DNA of 64,000 nt, from contig NZ_AP024646.1 of NCBI RefSeq assembly GCF_019977235.1, positions 3,534,001-3,598,000 of the forward strand, written 5' to 3'. How positions within the stretch are numbered: the stretch's first letter is position 1; every line of letters begins with the position of its first letter. The position numbers and the translations under genes are program-made. This document shows positions 43,334 to 52,405 of the stretch, in pieces. The notes beneath the pieces were generated by a model, which was not told where the DNA came from, did not search any database, and was given only the letters and a program-made list of their open reading frames with translations. Source of the stretch: Arthrobacter sp. StoSoilB5 (lineage in GTDB: Bacteria > Actinomycetota > Actinomycetes > Actinomycetales > Micrococcaceae).

Positions 43334-43372
43334 GTGCAATAACGTAGACAATCAGTGCAACAACGTAGAAAA
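43334..43372. promoter_or_regulatory. 18-bp direct repeat upstream of the AI-2E-family gene
   Basis: GTGCAATAACGTAGACAA (43334-43351) and GTGCAACAACGTAGAAAA (43355-43372) match at 16 of 18 positions with a 21-bp period, i.e. two helical turns. The second copy ends 14 bp before the GTG start. It may bind a regulator or reflect a duplication of the start region. Confidence 0.45.
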
Positions 43373-43386
43373 GGCAGTAGAACCGC

Positions 43387-44679
43387 GTGAAAGACCACTT
43401 GGAGCCCCGTCCCATCGATGAGTCAGGGTCAAGTGTCGTGGACGCCCCCGCAGATGGGACTTCCGCCAGCGTTCCGGTCCGCACCGGACGCCTGGCCGCA
43501 ATAACCCGCAAGCTGAGGCAGCCCATACCCGGCGCCCGCACCCGTGTCCGGTTCGAGATGCCCCCTGAGGACGAGCCCGTTGCCGCAGCGGAAGGCATCA
43601 AGGCCGACGAGGACAATGGTTTCGGCGCTCCAGGGCCCCGCATGTCATCCCAACACCCGCTGTACGTAGGCTTCATGGGCACCGCGGGTGTCGGCGTGGC
43701 GCTGCTGGTCTTCTACATCGCCAGCAATACCACCCAGCTGATCCTGTGGATCGTGGCGGCCCTCTTCATCGCCCTCGGACTGGACCCGGTAGTCCGTTGG
43801 CTTGAGACCCGAAAGGTTCCGCGCCCTGGCGGCATCCTCATATCTGTCTCTGTCCTGGTCCTCGCGGTTGCCGGGTTCTTTGCAACGTTGATTCCGACCA
43901 TCGTTGAACAGGTGTCGGAGATCGTCCGGCAGGCCCCGGAATGGATCCGAGGCTTCCTCGACTCTGATTTCTTCCGGACGGTGGACAGCCAGTTCGGCGT
44001 TCGCGACCGCATCACCACCGAACTGGATAAGTTCGTCAAAGACCCCGAAGCCATGGGCGGCATCTTCGGCGGTGTGGTGGGCTTCGGTTCCACGGTGGCC
44101 AACGGATTGTTTGGCACGCTGATTGTCCTTGTGCTCAGCCTGTACTTCCTGGCAGCTCTCCCGTCCATGAAGAGGTGGGCCTACCGCCTGGCGCCGAGGT
44201 CGCGCCGGCCCCGCGTCGAGGCCCTTTCGGAAGCGATCACCGATTCGGTTGGCAACTATGTGATTGGCCAGGCGTGCGTTGCCCTGCTGAACGCCCTCTT
44301 TGCCTTCATCGTCATGAGCATCCTCGGCATTCCCTTTAGCGTCCTGCTTGCTTTCGTGGTGGCGCTGCTGGCCTTCATTCCGCTGGTTGGCGGCATGATC
44401 GCCGCCGTAGTGGTCATCCTCGTGGCACTCACAGCCGGCTGGCAAACGGCCGTGATCTACGCCATCGCCTACTTTGCCTACCTGCAGTTCGAGGCCTATT
44501 TCATCTCTCCGCGCATCATGCAGCGGGCAGTTGCCGTTCCCGGCGCCGTGGCCGTGATCTCAGTCATCGCCGGCGGCAGCCTGCTGGGCGTCCTCGGTGC
44601 TTTGATTGCCATTCCGACGGCGGCGGCCATCATGCTGCTGATCAAGGAAGTCTTCATTATGCGGCAAGACAGGCACTGA
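43387..44679 (+). CDS. AI-2E-family transporter/permease
   Basis: A 430-residue protein from GTG 43387. After about 90 hydrophilic residues there are about eight membrane helices, with family marks such as ALDPVVRWLETRKVPRPGGI (here LGLDPVVRW), DRITTELDKFVK, IPLVGGMIAAVVVIL and FEAYFISPRIMQRAV. The family (PF01594) includes TqsA and Na+/H+ antiporter-like members; quorum-signal export is not implied. The ORF ends 13 bp before the stop of the convergent hydrolase gene. Confidence 0.88.
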   Translation: MKDHLEPRPIDESGSSVVDAPADGTSASVPVRTGRLAAITRKLRQPIPGARTRVRFEMPPEDEPVAAAEGIKADEDNGFGAPGPRMSSQHPLYVGFMGTAGVGVALLVFYIASNTTQLILWIVAALFIALGLDPVVRWLETRKVPRPGGILISVSVLVLAVAGFFATLIPTIVEQVSEIVRQAPEWIRGFLDSDFFRTVDSQFGVRDRITTELDKFVKDPEAMGGIFGGVVGFGSTVANGLFGTLIVLVLSLYFLAALPSMKRWAYRLAPRSRRPRVEALSEAITDSVGNYVIGQACVALLNALFAFIVMSILGIPFSVLLAFVVALLAFIPLVGGMIAAVVVILVALTAGWQTAVIYAIAYFAYLQFEAYFISPRIMQRAVAVPGAVAVISVIAGGSLLGVLGALIAIPTAAAIMLLIKEVFIMRQDRH

Positions 44680-44692
44680 CTTTCCTGGACGT

Positions 44693-45490
44693 TCAAGCCG
44701 CGGTGGCTACCGGCCCCGCCCACTCCCGTGGCAGGCCGTCCACACCGGCACCTGCCGGAGTGACGTCGTCGACGATTTCGTCCAGGACCCGCGCCGCGTA
44801 CTTCTCCCCCACCCACAGGTGCTTGGCACCGTCGACGCCGACGAGCCGGGCCTGCGGTACCAGGCTGAAGCGCTGGGCTGCTTCCGCTGGCTGAAGATAA
44901 TCATCGTGTTCCGGAACCAGCACGGTCAGCGGCTTGCCGGATGCAGCCCACTCCTTAAGGTGGACATCCGTGGCCCTGTGCAGCGGCGGCGACAGCAGGA
45001 CCGCCCCCTCAATCCGGGACGCCACCGGCTCCACCGCGCCATACATCAGCGCAAGTTCCGTCCCGAACGACCAACCAACCAACCACCGGTTCGGCAGGCC
45101 ACGCTCAACGGCGAAACGGACGGCCGCCTCGACGTCGTAACGCTCGCCGATGCCCTCTTCAAACTGGCCCTGGCTGGTACCGCGCGGTGAGTGCGTGCCC
45201 CGGGTATTGAACCTCAAGACCGCCACGCCTGCCAGCGCCGGCAGCCTGTAGGACGCCTTGCGGTAGACATGCGAGTCCATGAAACCGCCATGGGTCGGCA
45301 GCGGGTGGAGGGTAATCAACGTCGCCGTGATATCTCCCGACTCCGGCAGGGCGAGCTCCCCCAGCAGGACCTTTCCGTCTTCGGTGGTGAATTCCACATT
45401 CTCGCGGCGGGCGGGAAGGACGGTGCTGGCCCGGATCGCCGACGGAGCATCCTGCGCAGTGAAAACGAACGAGGCGGGGTCGAAAGTCAT
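44693..45490 (-). CDS. Alpha/beta-hydrolase family protein
   Basis: About 265 residues from ATG 45490; a GGAGG motif ends 1 nt before this ATG, too close to be ideal, so a start a few codons downstream is possible. Motifs are TLITLHPLPTHGG (oxyanion region), RFNTRGT, nucleophile LVGWSFGTELAL (GWSFG serine), VPEHDD acid and GAKHLW histidine. It belongs with the dienelactone-hydrolase/prolyl-peptidase-like branch; substrate unknown. Confidence 0.82.
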   Translation of the reverse strand: MTFDPASFVFTAQDAPSAIRASTVLPARRENVEFTTEDGKVLLGELALPESGDITATLITLHPLPTHGGFMDSHVYRKASYRLPALAGVAVLRFNTRGTHSPRGTSQGQFEEGIGERYDVEAAVRFAVERGLPNRWLVGWSFGTELALMYGAVEPVASRIEGAVLLSPPLHRATDVHLKEWAASGKPLTVLVPEHDDYLQPAEAAQRFSLVPQARLVGVDGAKHLWVGEKYAARVLDEIVDDVTPAGAGVDGLPREWAGPVATAA

Positions 45491-45508
45491 GCCTCCAAGC
45501 CTAAGCGA

Positions 45509-45592
45509 ATCAGCGGGGCCGATCAGCGGGAGGTGATCAGCGGCACATGACCATTCGTACCGGGTTAGCGGTACCGGGTCAGCGGTACCGGT
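45509..45592. repeat. Degenerate 13-14 bp tandem repeat
   Basis: ATCAGCGG recurs at 45509, 45522 and 45536; then GTACCGGGT/GTACCGGT recurs at 45557, 45571 and 45585 (period 14). The array fills the gap between the hydrolase start and the zinc-protein stop, and runs into the 3' end of the latter, whose last codons (RTYRYR) and stop lie inside the repeat. Confidence 0.65.
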
Positions 45593-45923
45593 AGGTCCGT
45601 GAAGTCCAACAGTTGGTGTGCCAGTGCCTTCGTTCGGCGAGTCCGGCGGCTTCGCCGAAGAGGTGGTTGTCTGACCACACCACCAGGTGTGCAATCCCCG
45701 GCAGGATGGCTGTCGAACATCCTGGGCAGATATACTGCTTCTCCGCTTTCCTGGCCGTCATTGTGCGGACCATCCAGTCACCGTCCGGCGCGCTTTCCCT
45801 GCGGGCAATACCCGCCCGGGCGCGTTCCAAGTCCAGCTCGGGGGCCTCGTCCGCCCATTTGCCGGCAGGTTTGTTGGAACGTGTGCTTGGGCCGTTGCGG
45901 CGAGGGCGGTTGGAGCGGGGCAT
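45579..45923 (-). CDS. Small zinc-finger-like protein (often labelled ATP/GTP-binding)
   Basis: About 114 residues from ATG 45923. A basic N-terminal tail ([17 protein letters not shown]) precedes a candidate metal site: CPGC, then HLVVW, and HWHTNC near the end. No Walker A motif is visible, so the common name ATP/GTP-binding protein is not supported by the sequence. It is divergent from nucS with about 50 bp between starts, a conserved neighbourhood. Function unknown. Confidence 0.75.
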   Translation of the reverse strand: MPRSNRPRRNGPSTRSNKPAGKWADEAPELDLERARAGIARRESAPDGDWMVRTMTARKAEKQYICPGCSTAILPGIAHLVVWSDNHLFGEAAGLAERRHWHTNCWTSRTYRYR

Positions 45924-45972
45924 AATTCCATTCTGCCCCAGTGACTGGCCGCCACCCGGTAAGGTAAGGCGG

Positions 45973-46668
45973 GTGCGACTCGTCATAGCCCGTTGTTCTG
46001 TTGATTATGTTGGCCGTCTCAAGGCCCACCTCCCACTCGCCACCCGGCTCCTGCTGGTCAAGGCCGATGGCTCGGTGTTGGTGCACTCCGACGGCGGCTC
46101 GTACAAGCCGCTGAACTGGATGAGCCCTCCCGCCACACTCCGCGTAACCTCCCCTGAAGAGGCTGAGGTGGAAGAGGGCGTGGTTGAGCAGTGGACCGTG
46201 CAGTCGGCCAAGACAGATGACCGGCTCATCATCAACATTTATGAGCAACTCCATGACACCTCGCATGAGCTGGGTATTGATCCCGGACTGATCAAGGACG
46301 GCGTGGAAGCTGACCTGCAGCGACTCCTGGCAGAGCAGATCGAGACCCTCGGAACCGGATATTCACTCATCCGCAGGGAATACTTCACCGCCATTGGCCC
46401 TGTGGACATCCTTGCCCGTGACGCCAACGGCGCCACAGTGGCGATTGAGCTGAAGCGGCGCGGCGACATCGACGGCGTCGAGCAGCTCACGCGGTATCTG
46501 GAATTGCTGAACCGGGATCCCCTGCTGGCACCGGTCCGTGGGATTTTTGCGGCGCAGCAGATCAAGCCGCAGGCCAAAGTCCTGGCCAACGACCGCGGAA
46601 TTGACTGCATTACGCTGGATTATGACGCCATGCGCGGTGTGGATGACAGCGAGTCCCGGCTCTTCTAG
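45973..46668 (+). CDS. nucS: NucS mismatch-specific endonuclease
   Basis: A 231-residue protein starting at GTG 45973 with an AAGG(T)AAGG tract before it. The N-terminal beta-rich DNA-binding domain begins [15 protein letters not shown]; the C-terminal nuclease has GPVDILARD (Asp145) and VAIELKRRG (Glu159, Lys161), the RecB-like catalytic set. In actinobacteria and archaea NucS cuts both strands at mismatches and replaces MutS/MutL repair. It is divergent from the zinc-finger-like gene and 32 bp ahead of nagA. Confidence 0.95.
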   Translation: MRLVIARCSVDYVGRLKAHLPLATRLLLVKADGSVLVHSDGGSYKPLNWMSPPATLRVTSPEEAEVEEGVVEQWTVQSAKTDDRLIINIYEQLHDTSHELGIDPGLIKDGVEADLQRLLAEQIETLGTGYSLIRREYFTAIGPVDILARDANGATVAIELKRRGDIDGVEQLTRYLELLNRDPLLAPVRGIFAAQQIKPQAKVLANDRGIDCITLDYDAMRGVDDSESRLF

Positions 46669-46700
46669 CGAGTGTGCCGCAGGCCACTAGAATCAGAGTC

Positions 46701-47948
46701 ATGACTGCCGCACACCATTTCGCCCCTTCTTCCGCGCCCAGCCACCAAATCCTCACGGGAACACTCGTAAGCGACGGCGTGGTGGTGGAAGACGGCCTCT
46801 TGGCCATCGAGGGTGACCGCATCGCGTATGCAGGTCCGGCGGACGGCTTTGACGCGGATGAGTTTGAAGGATTCGGGCACGCGATACGCATCGGCGCGCC
46901 CAGCGGCCACTTTATCTTCCCTGGTTTGGTGGACGTCCACTGCCACGGCGGAAATGGCGGCGACTTCCCAGGCGGGGAGGAGGCCTCGGCCCGTAAGGCT
47001 GTGGAGTTCCTGCATCGCTCCGGTACCACCACCCTCCTCGCCAGCATGGTCACGGCACCCCGGGAGGACCTCCTTCGGGGAATTGAGCTCTACGTGAAGC
47101 TCGCAGACGAGGGTCTCGTAGCAGGCATCCACCTTGAGGGACCTTTCCTCTCCCACGCACGATGCGGCGCGCAGAATCCCGACTACCTGCTGGAGCCGGA
47201 CCTGGACCTCATGAACGAACTCGTCGGTGCTGCCGCCGGCAAGCTTGCCACCATGACGTATGCCCCGGAATTGCCCGGTGCCGCCGCCTTGGTGGACTTG
47301 ATGACCTTCCACGGCGTGACGCCGTCATTGGGACATACGGATTGCGACGACGCCACTGCCGCGGCGTCGCTGGCTGCAGCCCGTGAGGGACTTGAATCTG
47401 CAGGGTTCGACGGCGTCAGCTCGCTGCCGACGGTAACGCATCTTTTCAATGGGATGCCCCCGATGCATCACCGTGCGCCGGGCCCGGTTGCTGCTTGCCT
47501 GCGGACCGCCCAGGCGGGGAAAGCCGTGGTGGAGCTCATCGCGGACGACACCCACCTGGACCCCAGCATTGTGGCTACCGTTTTTCAATTGGTGGGCGCA
47601 AGCAACATTCTCCTGGTCACGGATTCGATGGCCGCAGCCGGACTTTCGGACGGAAACTATATGCTCGGGCCGTCGCCGGTGACCGTCAGCAATGGCGTTG
47701 CAACCCTCGATGCTACTGGTTCCATCGCGGGCGGCACAGCCACGCTCCTGGAAGTGGTCCGCAAGACCGTAGCGGCGGGCGTCGCCCTTCCGGACGCCAT
47801 CTGTTCGGCCACTGCGGTGCCCGCAGCCATCCTTGGCCTCTCTGACGAAATCGGTGGATTGCGTCGGGGCCTGCGCGCGGATGTTATTACTACCGATCAG
47901 GAACTCGGCCTTACTGCAGTCATGCGCAACGGACAGTGGCTGGCTTAG
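46701..47948 (+). CDS. nagA: N-acetylglucosamine-6-phosphate deacetylase
   Basis: A 415-residue amidohydrolase from ATG 46701; the in-frame codons before it have no ribosome site. Motifs are LVDVHCHGGNGGDF (metal His pair), GIHLEGPFL (Glu metal ligand), GHTDCDDATA, THLFNGMPPMHHR and the catalytic Asp in LVTDSMAAAG. It produces glucosamine-6-phosphate for NagB in amino-sugar recycling and catabolism. It follows nucS closely but has its own weak AGAG site. Confidence 0.94.
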   Translation: MTAAHHFAPSSAPSHQILTGTLVSDGVVVEDGLLAIEGDRIAYAGPADGFDADEFEGFGHAIRIGAPSGHFIFPGLVDVHCHGGNGGDFPGGEEASARKAVEFLHRSGTTTLLASMVTAPREDLLRGIELYVKLADEGLVAGIHLEGPFLSHARCGAQNPDYLLEPDLDLMNELVGAAAGKLATMTYAPELPGAAALVDLMTFHGVTPSLGHTDCDDATAAASLAAAREGLESAGFDGVSSLPTVTHLFNGMPPMHHRAPGPVAACLRTAQAGKAVVELIADDTHLDPSIVATVFQLVGASNILLVTDSMAAAGLSDGNYMLGPSPVTVSNGVATLDATGSIAGGTATLLEVVRKTVAAGVALPDAICSATAVPAAILGLSDEIGGLRRGLRADVITTDQELGLTAVMRNGQWLA

Positions 47949-48029
47949 TGGACTCAGCCCACGTGAATTGTGGGCGTCCGCGTTACCTTCTTTTTACCGA
48001 AAATTTTCCCGAATTGCCTAAAAGACCGT

Positions 48030-48225
48030 TGACCTCCGGCACGGCACATGAAAGTGTTGTAGCAGTCTTTGTGTAGGTGGTTTTCATGCTCGCAAGACGA
48101 GTTGCGAGCGTGAAGCTCCTGCGAAACCGGACGGGCCAGCCCTGGACGGAATCCGGATCTTCTCGCGGAGTAACAAGGCCGGTACGAGGTGTATCGGACT
48201 GATGTTCCATAATGAGGAGAAATAC
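48030..48225 (+). promoter_or_regulatory. Cold-shock gene promoter and long 5' leader
   Basis: TTGACC at 48030-48035 is a plausible -35 element; the -10 lies in AAGTGTTGTAGCA just after. The leader before the ATG is about 150 nt, typical for csp mRNAs. It contains a hairpin GCTCGCAA-GACGAG-TTGCGAGC (48089-48110), extendable to 11 bp, and ends in the site GAGGAG. Temperature sensing is inferred. Confidence 0.4.
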
Positions 48226-48429
48226 ATGGCACTGGGAACCGTCAAGTGGTTCAACGCTGAAAAGGGCTTCGGCTTCATCACCCCGGATGACTCGGATGGG
48301 GACGTCTTCGTTCACTACTCCGAGATCCAGACCGGCGGCTTCAAGACCCTCGATGAGAACCAGCGCGTTCAGTTCGAGATCGGTCAGGGCGCCAAGGGCC
48401 CCCAGGCAACCGGCGTTACGGTCGTCTAG
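48226..48429 (+). CDS. Cold-shock protein (CspA family)
   Basis: A 67-residue OB-fold nucleic-acid chaperone. Start ATG 48226 follows GAGGAG; the in-frame ATG 48202 lies in the leader. RNP1 KGFGFI and RNP2 VFVHYSE are intact, with [10 protein letters not shown] at the start. It binds single-stranded RNA and DNA and melts mRNA structure at low temperature. It has its own leader and a strong terminator, so it is a single-gene unit. Confidence 0.95.
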   Translation: MALGTVKWFNAEKGFGFITPDDSDGDVFVHYSEIQTGGFKTLDENQRVQFEIGQGAKGPQATGVTVV

Positions 48430-48468
48430 TTTTATCTGTTGATTTATGCTTGTTGCAGTTTCAACAAA

Positions 48469-48503
48469 ACGTTTGGTCCCGGCTTCCAGCCGGGACCAAA
48501 CGT
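48469..48503. terminator. Strong terminator after the cold-shock gene
   Basis: A perfect 16-bp stem ACGTTTGGTCCCGGCT (48469-48484) / AGCCGGGACCAAACGT (48488-48503) with loop TCC, followed by GTTT on the plus strand and preceded by AAAA, so it may also stop minus-strand transcripts arriving from the atp/mprF operon 104 bp away. Confidence 0.9.
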
Positions 48504-48606
48504 GTTTAACAGTCGGATAGGCCGTTGAAATGTCTGATATTTCGACAACTGCTGTTACAAACAGTGAAGAAATGCTAAACCCTTTTGCAGAATAGGCGGT
48601 GACAAT

Positions 48607-51105
48607 TCAACCGACCAGAGTTCGCAGTAGCCTGGCAGATTGTCGCACTGACAATCCGGGAAGGTATGCGCGGCTCAGTGCCCTGCCTATTGCCGGGAGG
48701 TGTAACGGATCCTGGTAATACATGTACAGCGTGCGGTAGTCCGGTTGGAACCTGGACTTAAAGGAAGCCAGCGACCGGAAACCATAAACGGGTTCCAGGG
48801 CTTGGCCAATCAAGTCCAGCATCCCTGCGAGCCCCTCGGCGCGCTGATCAATCTCACCCTTCTCCCGGGCCAAGGGCGAACCGGAAAGCGAGATGACCTC
48901 CACGGAGTCCCGGAGATGGAGGATGGCCGAGGCAATCAGGAATTCCATCACGCCCGGAAACGCATCACCACGGCGACGCATGAAGTCCAAAGTCCAGCTC
49001 ACAACGCTGCCATTCCGATAGACAGGAAGCCAGCTTGTCACTCCGTAGACAAACCCCTCTGCATCTGTGGCCACGCAACACAACACATCGGGGTCTTCAA
49101 GCTCATCCAGACCCCCCAACGTGAATCCCATCTCCGGCACGCGTTTTTGTGCAGCCCATTCCTCGGACACCTCGCCCACTTGCGCACGCAGGGCATGGGG
49201 CAACCCGGCATACCGGCCCCATGTGGCGGTGATCCCCATCTTTGCTGCCCGGTTGAGGGATGTCCTGACGTTCTGCCACTCCTTGCCGCGGAACTCCAGG
49301 TCCCTGATCCTCAATCGGGTTTCCTGCGCGACAGCAACCCTACGAAAACCCCGGGCCTGAAGCATGGGCCACAACTCATCCGTGCACGAGTAAAGGCAAG
49401 GTATCAACGCATGTTGGGAGCAGTACTCAAGGAAGCCCCGTGCGGTTTCCGCATGGTGCTCCGCTGGGCCCACGGGACCCGCCAATGTCAGGGCGACGTG
49501 GCCGTGTTGCTGGTAGGCCATTCCCCCTGTGCCGCCCGGAGTGAACCAGTATTTGTTCGGTTCCCAGAGCGCCATCCAGGACAACGAATCACCGCCGGCT
49601 TTCACCAACTCACGTGCGCGATCGCGCCCCAAGTGGTCCAACCCAGCGGAATGATGGCCTCGGATGAGAAGGAGCCAGACCCCAATCAACGCCACAAGCC
49701 AGAAGAAGGTACCGGAGTAGGAAAACAGAAAGACTTCAAAAGCGTCGCGCTCAGCAAACACTTTGCGGTACACGCTGGGCAACGGAACCGGCAAGTACTG
49801 CCTTGCGAGTTCTGCACCCAAACCCAACAAGCCGCCGTCGCGCGTCATGCCGCCGGAGGCCAGCCACACCGCAGTGTAGGCAAGGGCCAACGTCCCACCG
49901 GTGAGTCCAACCAGCCAGAAGACACGCCGCCGCAAACGGGCGGAGGACTCCACACGGAAGTGTCCGCGGTAGGCGAATAAAACGCAAGCAAGAGTCAGCG
50001 GAACCAGAACCAAGGGGATGAGATGGGCAACTGCCGGATTCATCAGGGCCACTTGACGCCCAGAAGGCAATGGCATGCTCGCGAAGAGTCCCAAGTAAAC
50101 GGTCGAAAGTCCCACCACTACCAACTGGACACCAATGGCTATCCCGAGGGCCAACCGCCGGCCACGGCGCATGCCGTCGGCACATATCAGGAGCAGCACC
50201 ACAGGCACAACAGCCAGGGCAAGGCCGAAAGGGCCCGTGTAGCCTTGGCGGCTTAGCTCAAGGCAAGCCACGTCGATGGTTCCGCCGCAATTGCTTTCCA
50301 ATTGACTCAGCGTGGGGAGCGGGTTAAGAATGACTTCCCTCAGTAAGGCCAGCGGACCAGAAGGGCTCTTGGCGGCAGCCGTAAGGATGGGGCCGGCAGC
50401 AAAAATCGCCATGGTAAGCGCCAGCAGGTTCCGGACCTCGCGGCCTGTGGAGCGGTGTAGGTGCAGGTGCCCTTGGCTGCTCTGGGTCCACCACGCGGCC
50501 CCCAGGCCAATCAGCGCTCCCACAAGGCCCATCACCGTCTCAGCGTGTCCGATATACAGCACCAACAGCAGGGATAGCGAGAGGACTACGGTGCGCAGGC
50601 GTCGTTGCCAGAGCGTTGGGAGCAGGGCACTGGCTGCAAGTGCTGTGGCGATCAAGGCACCATACGGTCCTATCAGCGGGGTATCCACCATCCTGGAGAT
50701 CCAACCGTCATCGATGTACCGAGCTACCTGGGTGACCGTGAGGAAGGCCGCAACGCAGGCAAACTGGCTTCCCAGGAAAACTCCAGCCGTCCGCAAGAAA
50801 CCGAAACTCCGCTCCGCAAGCCCCAAGAGGAACAGGATCATGAGAGCCGCAGTGACGAATGCCAGCAGGTTGGTGGTGAAGAACAGGGATGTCCATATCG
50901 ACCACCACTCCCCCGACCGCAAACCGGCCAGGGTCACGCCCGCCACAGGCAGCATCGATTCTTCGGGGCCCGCCAGGATGCTCCCGGAAAGAATGGATAC
51001 TGCCACAAACAGGGCAAGCACAAGTGAGGTAAACGGTGTGGCGCGGAGATGTTTGTAGGCCTGTCTCAGGACCGGCTGCACGACGCCTTTCAAGGCGAGG
51101 CTCAT
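48607..51105 (-). CDS. MprF-like aminoacyl-lipid synthase (phosphatidylglycerol lysyl/alanyl-transferase type)
   Basis: About 832 residues from ATG 51105, which overlaps the esterase stop as ATGA. The first 500 residues form about 12 membrane helices; the first block (GEWWSIWTSLFFTTNLLAF) resembles a rhomboid-like fold. The C-terminal 300 residues are the DUF2156/MprF catalytic domain, with FTPGGTGGMAYQQHGHVALTLAGPVG, VAVAQETRLRIRDL and PDYRTLYMYYQDP. Such enzymes transfer an amino acid from tRNA to a membrane lipid, changing surface charge and antibiotic resistance. The exact amino acid and lipid cannot be read. Confidence 0.88.
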   Translation of the reverse strand: MSLALKGVVQPVLRQAYKHLRATPFTSLVLALFVAVSILSGSILAGPEESMLPVAGVTLAGLRSGEWWSIWTSLFFTTNLLAFVTAALMILFLLGLAERSFGFLRTAGVFLGSQFACVAAFLTVTQVARYIDDGWISRMVDTPLIGPYGALIATALAASALLPTLWQRRLRTVVLSLSLLLVLYIGHAETVMGLVGALIGLGAAWWTQSSQGHLHLHRSTGREVRNLLALTMAIFAAGPILTAAAKSPSGPLALLREVILNPLPTLSQLESNCGGTIDVACLELSRQGYTGPFGLALAVVPVVLLLICADGMRRGRRLALGIAIGVQLVVVGLSTVYLGLFASMPLPSGRQVALMNPAVAHLIPLVLVPLTLACVLFAYRGHFRVESSARLRRRVFWLVGLTGGTLALAYTAVWLASGGMTRDGGLLGLGAELARQYLPVPLPSVYRKVFAERDAFEVFLFSYSGTFFWLVALIGVWLLLIRGHHSAGLDHLGRDRARELVKAGGDSLSWMALWEPNKYWFTPGGTGGMAYQQHGHVALTLAGPVGPAEHHAETARGFLEYCSQHALIPCLYSCTDELWPMLQARGFRRVAVAQETRLRIRDLEFRGKEWQNVRTSLNRAAKMGITATWGRYAGLPHALRAQVGEVSEEWAAQKRVPEMGFTLGGLDELEDPDVLCCVATDAEGFVYGVTSWLPVYRNGSVVSWTLDFMRRRGDAFPGVMEFLIASAILHLRDSVEVISLSGSPLAREKGEIDQRAEGLAGMLDLIGQALEPVYGFRSLASFKSRFQPDYRTLYMYYQDPLHLPAIGRALSRAYLPGLSVRQSARLLRTLVG

Positions 51106-52400
51106 TGGGGAAGACCCCAACGGGAAGACAAGAAGTCCAAAGCATCAGGCATCCCACGGACCACTGCGTCCCAGGAGTGGCCAGCATGTTGGACGGACTG
51201 GGTTTGCGTGGTGAAACCTGCTTCCTTGGCAGCGTCGGCAAGAACGTGCATGTAGTCGGTGAACTCAGGGTCCGTTGCCCCTGCTGCCAAGTAGAGGCCG
51301 CTGCCTGCAAAGCTTCGTTGCTGCATCAAAAACAACGGGGTTCTGGACTCGAACGCAGCTACGTCGCCGTCGAACGAGTCCGCAATGGTCTTGTTACGAT
51401 CCTTCGCCAGCGACGGTTCCCGCTCAGCGGAAAAACCCACCACCGACGGGAACAGCTCGGGATGGCTTGTGCCCATCTGCACCGCACACGTACCGCCGAA
51501 CGAGAAACCACCCACTGCCCATAGCCGATGATCGTTCGATACGTCCAGAGTGGAAGCGATCCAGGCAGGTACGTCCTGGGATAAGTAAGTGTCTGCCTGC
51601 GCAATTCGGCTATCCATGCACATAGTATTGGCGTTGCCCGATCCATTAGGGTCGACAACGACTGTGACCGGGGCAATACCGCCATGGTCTTCAGCGAATC
51701 TGTCCAGTTGGGCGCGTAGCTGGCCACCAGTCAACCAGTCGGCCGGGCCACCAGGTTGGCCCGAAAAGAGCACCAGCACCGGCAAACTTGGTCGTGCGGC
51801 GGTCTGGTAGGCCGGAGGGAGGTAGATGTACGCTTCACGTGCGGTGAAGCCGGACGTGGTTCCCGGGATTTCCGCCTTCCTAAGGATGCCGCCGCGCGGC
51901 ATTGATTCGGGAGCTATCCACAGCGACGGCGCTGGGCCGGGCTTGGCGTCCGGGGCACGTTGAAGGCTGGCCTCCAGCGGTTGAATCCTGGCGACTGCCG
52001 TACCAAGAAGGTCCGCGACAGTGTTGTTGAGCCCAAAGTAGACGTTCACTTGGACGACGCTCAGCAGGACCACACCAAGCATCGCTGCCAGGCTACCAGC
52101 CCGGCTTTTCCAAGTGGTGCGGGGAAAGCGCGCCGCACACAGCAGGGCGGCTGAGACCGCCGGAACGGACCAGGCCAACGTCTCAAATGGAAGGTTTTCC
52201 GAGAAAACGGCCATCAGATCAACCAGAATCCAATGGAGCAGCGCCACCACGCCTATGGCACCAGCCAAGCAGGCTGCCACGACCAGGGGCCAGGAACGCC
52301 GGGGCCGCCACAGAAGGTAAGCCGCTCCCGCCACACCCCCGGCGATGCTCAACCAAAGGAATGGTCCATCAACAAGGCTGACGTCCAGGAGGAAATCCAT
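51102..52400 (-). CDS. Membrane-anchored esterase (antigen 85/EstD-like)
   Basis: A 432-residue protein. Four N-terminal membrane helices (residues 13-130) anchor an extracytoplasmic alpha/beta-hydrolase domain starting near 180. Its nucleophile elbow is GGFSFGGTCAVQMG and the late histidine is HAGHSW, with DPEFTDY between. It is cotranslated with the MprF-like synthase and starts 6 bp after the DUF2550 gene. In other bacteria aminoacyl-lipid synthases are paired with a hydrolase that removes the amino acid, which is the most likely role here; a mycolyl- or acyl-transferase function is the alternative. Confidence 0.85.
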   Translation of the reverse strand: MDFLLDVSLVDGPFLWLSIAGGVAGAAYLLWRPRRSWPLVVAACLAGAIGVVALLHWILVDLMAVFSENLPFETLAWSVPAVSAALLCAARFPRTTWKSRAGSLAAMLGVVLLSVVQVNVYFGLNNTVADLLGTAVARIQPLEASLQRAPDAKPGPAPSLWIAPESMPRGGILRKAEIPGTTSGFTAREAYIYLPPAYQTAARPSLPVLVLFSGQPGGPADWLTGGQLRAQLDRFAEDHGGIAPVTVVVDPNGSGNANTMCMDSRIAQADTYLSQDVPAWIASTLDVSNDHRLWAVGGFSFGGTCAVQMGTSHPELFPSVVGFSAEREPSLAKDRNKTIADSFDGDVAAFESRTPLFLMQQRSFAGSGLYLAAGATDPEFTDYMHVLADAAKEAGFTTQTQSVQHAGHSWDAVVRGMPDALDFLSSRWGLPQ

Positions 52401-52405
52401 GACGC

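Noticed and set aside
43387-44679. Quorum-signal (AI-2) export by the AI-2E-family protein
   Set aside because: The family name is historical and most members have other or unknown functions; no LuxS or signal genes are in the window.
48745-49980. A 411-codon open frame antisense to the MprF-like gene
   Set aside because: No recognisable domain and no ribosome site; the opposite strand carries the MprF catalytic motifs.
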